Below, one piece after another: positions 33,650 to 43,014 of a DNA stretch of 64,000 nt. The position numbers were made by a program, and so were the translations under genes. Origin of the DNA: Pseudooceanicola nanhaiensis DSM 18065 (lineage in GTDB: Bacteria; Pseudomonadota; Alphaproteobacteria; Rhodobacterales; Rhodobacteraceae); assembly GCF_000688295.1 (NCBI RefSeq), contig NZ_JHZF01000013.1, forward strand, positions 186,001-250,000, given 5' to 3'. The notes under the pieces were generated by a model, which had not been told where the DNA came from, ran no database searches, and saw only the letters and a program-made list of their open reading frames with translations. Positions within the stretch are counted from its first letter, which is position 1. Each line of letters opens with the position of its first letter.

Positions 33650-34668
33650 CCCTTCTTCAGGCACTCCCGGCCGAGCACTTCCGCGATCTGCACCGCGTTC
33701 AGCGCGGCGCCCTTGCGGAGGTTGTCCGAGACCACCCAGATGTTGAGCCCGTTCTCGACCGTCGAATCCTGCCGGATCCGCGAGATGAAGGTCGCGAAAT
33801 CGCCGACGCATTCGATCGGGGTCACGTAGCCGCCGTCCTCGCGCTTGTCGATCACCATGCAGCCCGGCGCCTCGCGCAGGATGTCGCGGGCCTCGTCCTC
33901 GTCGAGGAAATCCTCGAACTCGACGTTCACCGCCTCGGCGTGACCCACGAAGACCGGCACCCGGACGCAGGTCGCGGTGACCTTGATCGAGGGGTCCACG
34001 ATCTTCTTCGTCTCCGCCACCATCTTCCACTCTTCCTTGGTGGAGCCGTCCTCCATGAAGACGTCGATATGCGGGATCACGTTGAAGGCGATCTGCTTCT
34101 GGAACTTCTTCACCTTCACGTCGTCGGTCGGGTTGTAGATGGCCTTGGTCTGGTCCCAGAGCTCGTCCATCCCTTCCTTCCCGGCGCCCGAGACGGATTG
34201 ATAGGTCGACACCACGACCCGCTTGATCTTCGCGCGGTCATGCAGCGGCTTCAGCGCCACGACCATCTGCGCGGTCGAGCAGTTGGGGTTCGCGATGATG
34301 TTCTTCTTGGAATAGCCGTGGATCGCCTCGGCGTTGCACTCGGGCACGATCAGCGGCACGTCCGGGTCGTAGCGGTAGAGCGACGAGTTGTCGATCACCA
34401 CGCAGCCCGCGGCCGCGGCCTTGGGCGCGAACTCCTTCGTCGGGCCGGAGCCGACGGCGAAGAGCGCCATGTCCCAGCCGGTGAAGTCGAAGGTGGCAAG
34501 GTCCTGGGTCTTCAGGGTCCTGTCGCCGAACGATACCTCGGTGCCCAGCGACCGGCGCGAGGCCAGCACGGCGATGTCGTCGATCGGGAATTCCCGTTCG
34601 GCGAGGATGTTCAGCATTTCGCGGCCCACGTTGCCGGTGGCACCTGCGACGACGACTCGATAACCCAT
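33646..34668 (-). CDS. asd: Aspartate-semialdehyde dehydrogenase
   Basis: 340-aa NADPH-dependent enzyme that reduces aspartyl phosphate to aspartate semialdehyde, feeding lysine/diaminopimelate, threonine and methionine. The N-terminal dinucleotide fold is VVVAGATGNVGREML, the active-site Cys is in NPNCSTAQMV, and the substrate/His region is in TCVRVPVFVGHAEAVN. The start at 34668 is preceded by AAAGGAG at good spacing. Its product supplies dapA, which lies 26 kb away in this window. The stop codon lies inside a striking junction fold. Confidence 0.95.
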   Translation of the reverse strand: MGYRVVVAGATGNVGREMLNILAEREFPIDDIAVLASRRSLGTEVSFGDRTLKTQDLATFDFTGWDMALFAVGSGPTKEFAPKAAAAGCVVIDNSSLYRYDPDVPLIVPECNAEAIHGYSKKNIIANPNCSTAQMVVALKPLHDRAKIKRVVVSTYQSVSGAGKEGMDELWDQTKAIYNPTDDVKVKKFQKQIAFNVIPHIDVFMEDGSTKEEWKMVAETKKIVDPSIKVTATCVRVPVFVGHAEAVNVEFEDFLDEDEARDILREAPGCMVIDKREDGGYVTPIECVGDFATFISRIRQDSTVENGLNIWVVSDNLRKGAALNAVQIAEVLGRECLKKG

Positions 34669-34810
34669 AGATGAAATCTCCTTTCGGTTCGGGGCGCTCC
34701 ATAAAGTATGGCCCGATGGGGGGGAAGCCAATTCCGCTTATGGGGCTGTTTGCGGAACGAGATGGAGCCCTGGGGAAGGATTGCAAACCTGACGCCACGT
34801 GGCCGGGGCC

Positions 34811-35989
34811 TCAATCCGTCCGGTCCGGCGCCCGGGCGTAGATCGCCACGCCGAGCGTGAGGGCCACGGCGTAGAACAGGAAGATGCCGTCGTAGGCCTG
34901 TTCATAGCTGCCGCCCGCCGCCAGCACCCGTTCGTGCAGGCGGCCGGTCAGCATCTGGCTCAGTCCCACGCCGACCATCCCGCAGAGGTTCATCAGCGTG
35001 ACGCCCCGCCCGATCTGGTGCGGCGGGAAGAAGGCCCGCCCGTGCGAGATGATCAACGCGTAGGTGCAGGTCAGCAGGCAGATCGCCGCCAGCATCACCG
35101 CCGAACGGACGAGGTCGTCCGGCGGAAGCACGACCATCGCGGCGCAGACCGCCGCCGCCAGCAGGTTGCCGGCGATGGCCAGCCACTTGCGCGTCTTGAA
35201 AAGCCGCTCGGCCGGGCCATAGCCCAGCGTTCCGCAGATCATCGCCACCCCCAGCCCGAGCGCCACGGTGCCGATCACCGCCTGCGAGGCGCCGTAGACC
35301 TCGGCCAGGTAGGGGCCGGTCCAGACCCCGCGAAACCCGCCGGAGGGCATGTAGGACACGAACATCAGCGGCAGGATCGCCCACATCGCCGGGATCTTCA
35401 GGATGTCGAGCAGGGAGCCGTGGCTTTCGGTCACGACGCGGCCCGGATCGCGCACCACCGCCAGGAGCCCGAGCGCGACGGCCGCGCTGATCAGCGCCAG
35501 CGCCCCGACCGACGCGCGCCAGCCGATCGCCTCGGCCGCCCAGACCAGCGGCAGGGACGAGAAGATCGAGCCCGAGGTGCCGATCCCGAGGATCAGCCCC
35601 GCCAGGGTCGAGAACCGCGCCGCGGGGAAATCGCGGGCCAGGATGTAATAGGCCGCCATCAGCACCGGGGCGCAGCCGACACCCAGCAGCGCCATCGCCG
35701 CCGAGACATGCCACGGCTCGGTCGCCAGCGCGAAGACCGCGGCGCCGCCGCCTCCGCCCGCCAGCAGCAGCCAGCCCGAGGTCCGCCGCGGTCCGATCCG
35801 GTCCAGCGCGACCCCGACGGGCACCTGCATGGCGGCGAAGGACAGGAACCACAGCCCCGAAGCGGCGGCGAGCTGGTCCGCGGACGCGCCGAGATCCTCC
35901 TGCAGCGGCGTGGTGAGGACCGACAGGAAGCTCCGGTAGAACTGGCTCAGCACATAGGCGAGCCCGAGCAGCATCAGGTCCTTCCGCAT
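34811..35989 (-). CDS. MFS transporter
   Basis: 392-aa major facilitator permease with about 12 hydrophobic segments. The first (LMLLGLAYVLSQFYRSFLSVL) leads into the loop 2-3 motif VALDRIGPRRTSG, the hallmark MFS Asp-Arg pattern. The central loop lies around VRDPGRVVTESHG and the second half begins at IPAMWAILPLMF. No substrate can be assigned. The start at 35989 is preceded by GGGGAGGGG. It sits alone upstream of asd on the same strand. Confidence 0.87.
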   Translation of the reverse strand: MRKDLMLLGLAYVLSQFYRSFLSVLTTPLQEDLGASADQLAAASGLWFLSFAAMQVPVGVALDRIGPRRTSGWLLLAGGGGGAAVFALATEPWHVSAAMALLGVGCAPVLMAAYYILARDFPAARFSTLAGLILGIGTSGSIFSSLPLVWAAEAIGWRASVGALALISAAVALGLLAVVRDPGRVVTESHGSLLDILKIPAMWAILPLMFVSYMPSGGFRGVWTGPYLAEVYGASQAVIGTVALGLGVAMICGTLGYGPAERLFKTRKWLAIAGNLLAAAVCAAMVVLPPDDLVRSAVMLAAICLLTCTYALIISHGRAFFPPHQIGRGVTLMNLCGMVGVGLSQMLTGRLHERVLAAGGSYEQAYDGIFLFYAVALTLGVAIYARAPDRTD

Positions 35990-36244
35990 CGTCCCCTCCC
36001 CGGCTCACGCGCCCGGCTCACGCGCGTGCCCCGCCTGCCTATGTCCGGGCGTCCGGGCCTGCAAGCGCCGCCGCGCGTGCAGCGGCCACCGTGCACGGTC
36101 ATGGAAGGACCGCTCTCCATCGCGGCCATGTCCGAAGCGGGGCAGAGGGTGGCGCCGCGCCGTCAGGCGTCGAGTCCCGCCCGGGCGGGATGGTCGCGAA
36201 GGCCCTCCCTGCCCGTTCCGGCGGCGCCCGCCGGCCGCCTCTCC

Positions 36245-37831
36245 TCAGGCGGTTTCCGGCAATTTCGGCGCCGCTTCGATCAATTGCCGCGTATAGGGGT
36301 GGGACGGCGCGTCGAAGACCCGGTCGGTGGGCCCCTCCTCGACGATCTCGCCCGATTTCATCACCATCACCCGGTCGGTGATCGACCGCACGACGCTCAG
36401 GTCGTGGCTGATGAACAGGTAGGTCAGCCCGAACTTCGCCGACAGGTCCGCCAGCAGGTCGAGGATCTGCGCCCGCACCTGCACGTCGAGCGCGCTGACC
36501 GCCTCGTCCAGGATGATGAGGTCCGGCTTGATGATCAGCGCCCGCGCGATGGCGATCCGCTGGCGCTGCCCGCCCGAGAATTCGTGGATGTACTTTTCCT
36601 TGTCCGACGGACGCATCCCGACCGAGATCAGCGCCTCGTCGATCGCCGCCGCGCGCGCCGCGCCCCTGGGCGGATCGTCGAGCAGGTGGAACGGCTCGGT
36701 CACGAGGCGCGAGACCTTGTGCCGCGGGTTGAAGCTGCCATAGGGGTCCTGGAACACGACCTGCATCCGGCGGCGGACGTCGCGGTTCGCCCGGTGCCCG
36801 TCGAAGACCGGCTCTCCGTCGAGGCGGATGTCGCCCTCCTGCACCTCCTCGAGGCCCAGGATCGCCCGTGTCAGGGTCGATTTCCCGCAGCCGCTCTCGC
36901 CCACGAGGCCAAGGCTCTCGCCCCGCTCCAGCGTGAAGGAGACGCCGCGCACCGCGTGGACCTTCACCGGCGCCCCGAAGAGCGTCTTGCGCGGCAGGGT
37001 GTAGTCCCGGATCACCCCGCGCACCTCCAGCAGCGGCGCCTGCCCCGCGCGTTCGACCCTCTCGGGCACGTGGGACGACGCCGCCAGCAGCGCCTTCGAA
37101 TAGGGATGGGTGAGGTTCGAGAAGATGCCCGGGCAGGCGCCGCGTTCGACCACGCGCCCGTGCTGCATGATGACGATCTCGTCCGCCATGTCCGACACGA
37201 CGGCCAGGTCATGGGTGATCATCAGCATCCCCATCCCGTCCTCGCGCACCAGCCGGGTGAGCAGCGCGAGGATCTGCGCCTGCGTCGTCACGTCGAGCGC
37301 GGTGGTCGGCTCGTCCGCGATCAGCAGCTTCGGGCGCAGGGCGATGGCCATGGCGATCACGACCCTCTGGCGCTGGCCGCCCGACAGCTCGTGCGGATAG
37401 CGGCTCAGCGGAAAGCGGTCGGCGGGCAATTCGACCCTGTTCAGGGCCTCCCGCGCCCGTTTCATCGCCTCGGCCTTCGGCACGTCCTCGTGGATCAGGA
37501 TCGTCTCGGCCACCTGGTCGCCGATGGTCCGGATCGGGTTCAGCGCCGTCATCGGCTCCTGGAACACCATGCCCACCTCGTTGCCCCGCAGGCGGCAGAG
37601 CTCGGCCTCGGGCAGGCCCAGCATCTCGTGCCCCGACAGGCGCACGGAGCCCGCGGCCTCCGCCCCGTTGGGCAGAAGCTGCATCACGGTGAAGGCGGTC
37701 ATCGACTTGCCGGACCCGCTCTCGCCGATGACGCCCACGATGCGCCCCGGATCGACCGAGAAGGACACGTCCCGCAGGATCGGCGTGCCGTGGATGTCGA
37801 GGTCCAGGCCCGAGATCTCGAGCAGGCTCAT
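36245..37831 (-). CDS. Fused two-NBD ABC ATPase of a dipeptide/oligopeptide importer (DppD-DppF type)
   Basis: 528-aa protein with two complete ATPase halves. NBD1 (~1-250) has [12 protein letters not shown], signature LSGGQRQRV and [14 protein letters not shown]2 (~285-525) has [27 protein letters not shown] and [12 protein letters not shown]. It energises the permeases encoded immediately upstream; its ATG overlaps the stop of the DppC-like gene by 4 bases. Order of the operon in transcription is M20 peptidase, binding protein, DppB-like, DppC-like, ATPase. Confidence 0.93.
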   Translation of the reverse strand: MSLLEISGLDLDIHGTPILRDVSFSVDPGRIVGVIGESGSGKSMTAFTVMQLLPNGAEAAGSVRLSGHEMLGLPEAELCRLRGNEVGMVFQEPMTALNPIRTIGDQVAETILIHEDVPKAEAMKRAREALNRVELPADRFPLSRYPHELSGGQRQRVVIAMAIALRPKLLIADEPTTALDVTTQAQILALLTRLVREDGMGMLMITHDLAVVSDMADEIVIMQHGRVVERGACPGIFSNLTHPYSKALLAASSHVPERVERAGQAPLLEVRGVIRDYTLPRKTLFGAPVKVHAVRGVSFTLERGESLGLVGESGCGKSTLTRAILGLEEVQEGDIRLDGEPVFDGHRANRDVRRRMQVVFQDPYGSFNPRHKVSRLVTEPFHLLDDPPRGAARAAAIDEALISVGMRPSDKEKYIHEFSGGQRQRIAIARALIIKPDLIILDEAVSALDVQVRAQILDLLADLSAKFGLTYLFISHDLSVVRSITDRVMVMKSGEIVEEGPTDRVFDAPSHPYTRQLIEAAPKLPETA

Positions 37832-38712
37832 GCGCGCGATCTCCTCAGTTTCGGGTCGAAGATGTCGCGCAGCCCGTCGCCCATCAGGTTCAGCCCCAGC
37901 ACCGTCAGCAGGATCGCGAGCCCCGGGAAGATCGCCATGTGCGGCGCGATCGAGATCATCGTCTGGCTGTCCGCCAGCATCCGGCCCCAGGACGGCACCG
38001 GCGGCTGCGCGCCAAGGCCGACATAGGACAGCCCCGCCTCGGCAAGGATGCCCAGCGAGAACTGGATCGTCCCCTGCACGATCAGCAGGTTGGTGACGTT
38101 GGGCAGGATATGCTCGAAGGAGATCCGGGCGGAGCTCTTGCCCGACACCCGCGCGGCGAGGATGAAGTCGCGCTGCCAGAGGCTGAGCGCGCCCGACCGG
38201 GTCAGCCGCGCGAAGACCGGGATGTTGAAGATCCCGATGGCGATGATCGCATTGACCGCCGAGGGGCCGAAGGTCGCGGTGATCATGATCGCGATCAGCA
38301 GCGACGGGAAGGCGAAGACCAGGTCGTTCGCCCGCATGATCACCTCGTCCAGCATCGAGCCGCGCCGCGCCGCGGCCCAGAGCCCCAGCGGCACGCCGAA
38401 GAGCATCCCGATCCCGACCGCGACCACCGCCACGGCGATCGAGGTCCGGGCGCCCACCATGATCATCGACAGGATGTCCCGCCCGAAATGGTCGGTGCCC
38501 ATCCAGTGCGACCAGGACGGCACCTGCATCTTCTCCGAGATCGCCAGCTTGCTGATGTCATAGGGTGTCCAGACGAACGAGATCAGCGCCGCGGCCACGA
38601 AGACCAGCGTCAGGACAGAGCCTATCACGAGGTTTCTCGACCGGAACGCCAGGTGCCAGGTCCGGAACGGCGTCGCCTCGGGCGGGATGTGATCGACGCG
38701 GGGATCGCTCAT
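37828..38712 (-). CDS. Peptide/nickel-type ABC permease (DppC-like)
   Basis: 294-aa inner-membrane permease. An N-terminal extracytoplasmic loop with HWMGTDHFGRDILS is the DppC/OppC hallmark. The EAA loop facing the ATPase is around AARVSGKSSARISFEHILPN, and five to six membrane segments are visible. It overlaps DppB-like (upstream) and the ATPase gene (downstream) by 4 bases each, showing tight coupling. The start at 38712 is set by the overlap and the family N-terminus. Confidence 0.93.
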   Translation of the reverse strand: MSDPRVDHIPPEATPFRTWHLAFRSRNLVIGSVLTLVFVAAALISFVWTPYDISKLAISEKMQVPSWSHWMGTDHFGRDILSMIMVGARTSIAVAVVAVGIGMLFGVPLGLWAAARRGSMLDEVIMRANDLVFAFPSLLIAIMITATFGPSAVNAIIAIGIFNIPVFARLTRSGALSLWQRDFILAARVSGKSSARISFEHILPNVTNLLIVQGTIQFSLGILAEAGLSYVGLGAQPPVPSWGRMLADSQTMISIAPHMAIFPGLAILLTVLGLNLMGDGLRDIFDPKLRRSRA

Positions 38713-39656
38713 CGGCCGGCCCTCAGGCGCGGATCGACCAGCGCATAGGCGATCTCGACCGCGAAGTTCACCACGACCACGGCAAAGACCAGAAGCATCA
38801 CCACGGATTCCACCACGACGAGGTCCCGGGACGAGATCGACTGGAAGATCAGCCGCCCGAGGCCCGGAAGGAAGAAGACGTTCTCGATGATGATGGCCCC
38901 CGCCAGCAGGAACGAGAATTGCAGCCCGATGATCGTCAGCACCGGGATCAGCGCGTTCCTCAGCGCGTGCCGGCGCAGCGCCTGCGCCCGGGTCAGACCC
39001 TTGGCCCGCGCGGTGCGCACGAAATCCTCCGACAGCGTGTCCAGCAGCGAGGATCGCATCACCCGCGCGAGGATCGAGGCCTGCGGCAGCGCCAGCGCGA
39101 TGGCCGGCAGGGTCAGCGCCTTCAGGCAGGCCAGCACGCCCGCGTCCCAGCCCGGGAACCCCCCGGCCGAGAACCAGCGCAGGTTGATCGAGAAGACCAG
39201 CACCATCAGCATCGCGAACCAGAAGTTCGGGATCGCGACCCCCAGCTGGGTCACCCCCATGATCGCCACGTCCCCCGGCCGGCCGCGGCGCGAGGCGGCG
39301 TAGATGCCCGCCGGGAAGGCGATGACCGTCGACAGGACCAGCGCATAGACCGCCAGCGGCAGGGACACCTTCACCCGCTCGGCGATCATGTCGGCGACCG
39401 GCGTGCGATAGGTGTAGGAGGTTCCGAAATCGCCTTGCAGCAGCCCGAGGATCCAGGAGCTGTACCGCTCCCACCCGGACATGTTCAGCCCGAGCTGCTC
39501 ACGCAGCGCGGCCAGCGTGTCCTCCTGCGCATTCACCCCCAGCATGTAGGCCGCCGGATCCCCCGGCAGCACCTCGATGGCGAGGAAGATCACGACCGAG
39601 GCCACGGCGAGACTCACCGCAAGGGACACCAGGCGTTTCAGGGTATAGCGCAGCAT
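38709..39656 (-). CDS. Peptide/nickel-type ABC permease (DppB-like)
   Basis: 315-aa inner-membrane permease of the BPD_transp_1 family with about six membrane segments. It starts MLRYTLKRLVSLAVSLAVASVVIF, typical of DppB, has the DPAAYMLG loop, and carries the EAA motif at RTARAKGLTRAQALRRHALRNALIP. It pairs with the DppC-like subunit. The 227-base gap upstream, toward the binding-protein gene, carries a repeat element. Confidence 0.93.
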   Translation of the reverse strand: MLRYTLKRLVSLAVSLAVASVVIFLAIEVLPGDPAAYMLGVNAQEDTLAALREQLGLNMSGWERYSSWILGLLQGDFGTSYTYRTPVADMIAERVKVSLPLAVYALVLSTVIAFPAGIYAASRRGRPGDVAIMGVTQLGVAIPNFWFAMLMVLVFSINLRWFSAGGFPGWDAGVLACLKALTLPAIALALPQASILARVMRSSLLDTLSEDFVRTARAKGLTRAQALRRHALRNALIPVLTIIGLQFSFLLAGAIIIENVFFLPGLGRLIFQSISSRDLVVVESVVMLLVFAVVVVNFAVEIAYALVDPRLRAGR

Positions 39657-39708
39657 GGCAGCTCAGGCGGCCCGGGACGGACGGGCGGCAAGGGCGCCAC
39701 GCCCCGCC

Positions 39709-39774
39709 TTCCTCTGGTCCCGTATCCTGGGGGTGAATTTCGCGCCTGCGCGAAAGAGGGGGCAACGCCCCCTC
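39709..39774 (-). repeat. Composite 3'-UTR repeat element, copy B
   Basis: Downstream of the binding-protein gene, read in its sense: a GC stem-loop (39756-39774, GAGGGGGC/GCCCCCTC), a stem-loop with different sequence but intact pairing (39738-39755, TTTCGCGC/GCGCGAAA), then the core with GGATACGGGACCAGAGGAA (39709-39735). It lies between the binding-protein and permease genes, so it may reduce read-through into the membrane components. Confidence 0.8.
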
Positions 39775-39883
39775 CCCCCCGGCCCGGAGGGCCGGCAGGG
39801 ATCGTGTGCGCCGCGACGCGGCGCGCCGGTGGAGCGGACGCCGGACGCGGGCGCGACAAGGGGGCTCACGTCCGGCGCGCGCA

Positions 39884-41371
39884 TCATTCGGTCCAGTAGA
39901 CGCCGGTCATGTCGGCGGCCTGGGTCGGGGCGTTCTCCCACAGGCCCTCGATCTTCGCGTTGGCCACGGTCAGGAGCGGCAGCTGGAAGAGATACGCGTT
40001 TACGTAATCCTGCGCGATGATCTCCTGCGCCTGTTTCAGCAGCTCCGAACGCTTCGCCTCGTCGGTCTCGAGGTTCAGCTGATCCATCACGCCCTGGAAC
40101 TCGGCGCTGTCGTACTGGAAGTAGTAATCAGGGTTGGCGTAGATCCCGATGTCCATCGGCTCGGTATGCGAGATGATGGTCAGGCCGAAATCCTTGCCGC
40201 GGAACGTGGTCTCGAGCCATTGCGCCCACTCGACGTTCTCGATCTGCGGCTCGATGCCGATCTCGCGCAGGGCGGCGGCGATGATCTCGCCCCCGCGGCG
40301 GGCGTAGGACGGCGGCGGCAGGGTCATCTTCACCTGGATCGGCAGGCTGACCCCGGCCTCTTCCAGAAGCGCCTTGGCCTTTTCCGGATCGTGGTCCGAC
40401 ATCCCGGTCAGATCGACGTAATCCGGGTGGTGCGGTGCAAAATGGGTGCCGATCGGGGTGCCATAGCCGAACTGGGCGCCGTCGATCACCTCCTGCCGGT
40501 TCACCGCGTGGGCGATCGCCTCGCGCACCTTCACGTTGTCGAAGGGCGGCAGCTTGTTGTTGATGGCGAGGATCGTCTCGCCCTCGGTCGAGCCGACCAG
40601 GACCTTGAACCGCGGATCGGCGTCGAACTGGGGCAGGTTCTCGGGCGCCGGGAAGGCGCCGAAGGCCTGCACGTCCTCGGCCATCACGGCGGCGAAGGCG
40701 GCGGTCGGGTCGCTGATGAACTTGAAGGTCACCTTTTCGAGCTTCGCGGGCTCGCCCCAGTACTCGGGGTTCTTCACCAGCGTGATGCTGTCGCCCTGCA
40801 CCCAGTTCTCGAACCTGAAGGCGCCGGTGCCGACCGGGTTGGTCTTGATGGTCTCGATGCTCTCGGGCGCGACGATCACCGCATCGCCCCAGGCCATGTT
40901 GAACAGGAAGCTGCCGTTCGGCGCCGCCAGCGTCACCTTGACCGTCTGCGGATCGACGACCGTCACCTCGGTGATGCCCTCGAACAGGCCCTTCTGCGCA
41001 TTGGCGCTGTCCTCGGCCCGGGCGCGGTCGAGCGAGAATTTCACATCCTCGGCGTCGAAATCGGTTCCGTCGTGGAATTTCACCCCCTCGGCCAGCTTGA
41101 AGGTGTATTCCAGCCCGTCGTCCGAGATCTCCCAGCTTTCCGCGAGCCCGGGGATGATCGAGCCGTCCGAGGCGAAGCGGGTCAGCCCCTCGAAGATGTT
41201 GGCATAGGTCACCGCGTCGATCGCGCCCGCCGCGGCCGAGGTCGGATCGAGGTGCGGCGGTTCGAGCTGCTGGCCCATGGTGAGGTCCGTGCGCGGCGCG
41301 GCCAGCGCCAGCGAGGCGCTCAGCGCGAGGGCCGAGGCCGCTCCGGCGCGGGCGAGAAAGGCGTATGTCAT
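39884..41371 (-). CDS. ABC transporter solute-binding protein, family 5 (peptide/dipeptide)
   Basis: 495-aa periplasmic receptor with a signal peptide (SALALSASLALAAP). The family-5 signature lies in YTFKLAEGVKFHDGTDFDAEDVKFSLDRA; note also NPVGTGAFRFENW and the conserved VREAIAHAVNR. It binds peptides or related compounds for the downstream DppB/C/ATPase. The ATG at 41371 and the 41-base gap to the upstream M20 peptidase gene suggest cotranscription, linking uptake with hydrolysis of an amide- or peptide-like substrate. Confidence 0.93.
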   Translation of the reverse strand: MTYAFLARAGAASALALSASLALAAPRTDLTMGQQLEPPHLDPTSAAAGAIDAVTYANIFEGLTRFASDGSIIPGLAESWEISDDGLEYTFKLAEGVKFHDGTDFDAEDVKFSLDRARAEDSANAQKGLFEGITEVTVVDPQTVKVTLAAPNGSFLFNMAWGDAVIVAPESIETIKTNPVGTGAFRFENWVQGDSITLVKNPEYWGEPAKLEKVTFKFISDPTAAFAAVMAEDVQAFGAFPAPENLPQFDADPRFKVLVGSTEGETILAINNKLPPFDNVKVREAIAHAVNRQEVIDGAQFGYGTPIGTHFAPHHPDYVDLTGMSDHDPEKAKALLEEAGVSLPIQVKMTLPPPSYARRGGEIIAAALREIGIEPQIENVEWAQWLETTFRGKDFGLTIISHTEPMDIGIYANPDYYFQYDSAEFQGVMDQLNLETDEAKRSELLKQAQEIIAQDYVNAYLFQLPLLTVANAKIEGLWENAPTQAADMTGVYWTE

Positions 41372-41412
41372 CTTAGGCTCCCTGTTGTCTCGCGCCGTCT
41401 TTCCGCGGCGCG

Positions 41413-42708
41413 TCAGTCCCTTGGTCCGAGCAGGGTCAGAAGGCTCAGCCCCATGACCTTGGCGGAATCGACCATATCATCCACACCGACATATTCATCG
41501 GGTTTGTGCGCAAGGTCCAGAATGCCCGGCCCGTAGGCGATGCAGTTCTTCAGCTTGCCGATCCGGTCGATGTGCTTCTGGTCGTAGGTGCCCGGCGAGA
41601 CGACGTAGGACGGCTCGGTCCCCAGGGTGGCGCGGATCGCCTCGGTCACGGTCGTGACAACGGGCGCATCCTTCTCGGTCATCGTCGGCAGGACGCGGTG
41701 CATCTCGCGGATGCCGTAGTCGAAGCGCTCGCGCGTCTGCTTGAGCCCGTCGAGGATCGAGGTGATCTCGCGCTGCACCTCGTCGATGTTCTCCTCGATC
41801 AGGAAACGGCGGTCGATGACCATCCGGCAGCTGTCGGGCACCACGGGGCTCGGCAGGCCGGTCTCGGGGCGGACGATCTCGGACTGGCCGCCGTGGATCG
41901 AGTTGATGTTGAGCGTCGACTGCTTGGCCCCCTCGGGCACCACCGGCATGTCGGTGCGCTTGGCGGCCAGCGCCGGAAAGAGCGAGGTCTCCATCTCGTC
42001 CAGCACCGCGCCCATGTGCCGCACGGCGCAATCGCCGAGGAAGGGCATCGAGCCATGGGCGATCTCGCCGTAGGTCTCGATCTCGGCCCACCAGACGCCG
42101 CGGTGGCCAAGGCAGATGCGGTCCTTGTTCAGCGGCTCGGGGATGATGACGTGCTGCACCCGCTCGGGCGCGAAGAAGCCCTTCTGCGCAAGATAGGCGA
42201 CACCGCCGAACCCGCCCGATTCCTCGTCCGCGGTGCCCGAGATCTCGATCGCGCCGCGGAAGTCCGGGCAGCATTCGATGAAGGCCTCGGCGGCGATGAT
42301 CGAGGCGGCGAGCCCGCCCTTCATGTCGCAGGCCCCGCGGCCGTAGACCTTGCCGTCCTCGAGCTCACCGCCGAACGGATCCTTGGTCCAGCCGCGGCCC
42401 ACGTCGACCACGTCGATATGCGAATTGAAGTGGACGCATTCGCCGGGCTCTGCGCCCTCGCGCCGGGCCACGACGTTCCAGCGCGGGTAGCGGTCGCTGT
42501 CGCCGGGGGACCCTTCGGCGCGGACCAGTTCGATCTGGAAACCCTTCGCGGAGAGACGTTTCGCGAGGTAGTCGCAGATCTCGCGGTAGTTCTCGCCCGG
42601 AGGGTTGAGCGTCGGGATCCGGATCAGGTCCTGCGTCAGCGCGATCAGGTCGTCGCGCTTGTCGTCTATCGTGGCAGTCAGGCGGTCGGTGAGCGTCAGG
42701 GTGTCCAT
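41413..42708 (-). CDS. M20-family metallopeptidase (ArgE/DapE-like deacylase)
   Basis: 431-aa dizinc amidohydrolase. The metal-binding and catalytic residues are in HFNSHIDVVDVG, GRGACDMKGG and GTADEESGG (general-base Glu pair). A further zinc ligand is in IIPEPLN, and the last His in SPGTYDQKHIDRIG. Length fits the acetylornithine deacetylase / succinyl-diaminopimelate desuccinylase group, but association with the peptide importer suggests a deacylase or dipeptidase on an imported compound. The start at 42708 follows GGAGG; the longer frame upstream is intergenic. Confidence 0.9.
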   Translation of the reverse strand: MDTLTLTDRLTATIDDKRDDLIALTQDLIRIPTLNPPGENYREICDYLAKRLSAKGFQIELVRAEGSPGDSDRYPRWNVVARREGAEPGECVHFNSHIDVVDVGRGWTKDPFGGELEDGKVYGRGACDMKGGLAASIIAAEAFIECCPDFRGAIEISGTADEESGGFGGVAYLAQKGFFAPERVQHVIIPEPLNKDRICLGHRGVWWAEIETYGEIAHGSMPFLGDCAVRHMGAVLDEMETSLFPALAAKRTDMPVVPEGAKQSTLNINSIHGGQSEIVRPETGLPSPVVPDSCRMVIDRRFLIEENIDEVQREITSILDGLKQTRERFDYGIREMHRVLPTMTEKDAPVVTTVTEAIRATLGTEPSYVVSPGTYDQKHIDRIGKLKNCIAYGPGILDLAHKPDEYVGVDDMVDSAKVMGLSLLTLLGPRD

Positions 42709-43014
42709 TTGGCCTCCGTGGGGACTTGCGAAGTTTGCGAAGGGATGGCTACGGTGTCGATACCGTAGAATTACGGGTGGGCGCAGCCCTCGGGGCGTCA
42801 TCCTCGGGCTCGACCGAGACTCTCGGCGGTACGAGGTCATCTGCTCAAGCCGGAGGATGACGGGTTGCGGGGTGTGGCGGAGTGAAACCCGCCATACGGA
42901 GCGCGGCGGTTTCGCAAGGTGCACCCGGATCGCGCCCGCCCTGGGGGCGGGGTCGGGCGCGATCCGATCCGGCAAGGCCGGATCGGGGCACGGGCGGAAA
43001 GCGAGGTGACTCAT
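42709..43014. promoter_or_regulatory. Divergent control region, M20/peptide importer versus PAS-LuxR regulator
   Basis: This is a 306-base region between divergent start codons. It contains the inverted-repeat element described at 42796-42862. I see no other gene; a reading frame open from 42919 is only an upstream extension of the regulator and lacks a ribosome site. Promoters for both directions must lie here. Confidence 0.6.
42796..42862. repeat. Nested palindromic intergenic element
   Basis: CGTCATCCTC (42796-42805) pairs perfectly with GAGGATGACG (42853-42862). Within it CCGAGA/TCTCGG (42814-42826) forms a second hairpin. The CGTCATCCTCGGGCT edge resembles dispersed palindromic elements common between genes of many alphaproteobacteria. 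It could equally be an operator for the divergent genes. Confidence 0.5.

Noticed and set aside
36175-36190. 16-base perfect palindrome TCCCGCCCGGGCGGGA
   Set aside because: It is composed only of G/C plus its two ends. Such palindromes arise easily in sequence this GC-rich, and no T-run or matching partner is present.
34799-38026. A 1075-codon plus-strand open frame across the MFS and ABC genes
   Set aside because: It is antisense to well-supported transporter genes, has low-complexity composition and no ribosome site.
42919-43014. Longer start for the PAS-LuxR regulator
   Set aside because: It adds 32 Arg/Gly-rich residues outside the PAS domain with no ribosome site. The ATG at 43015 has one.
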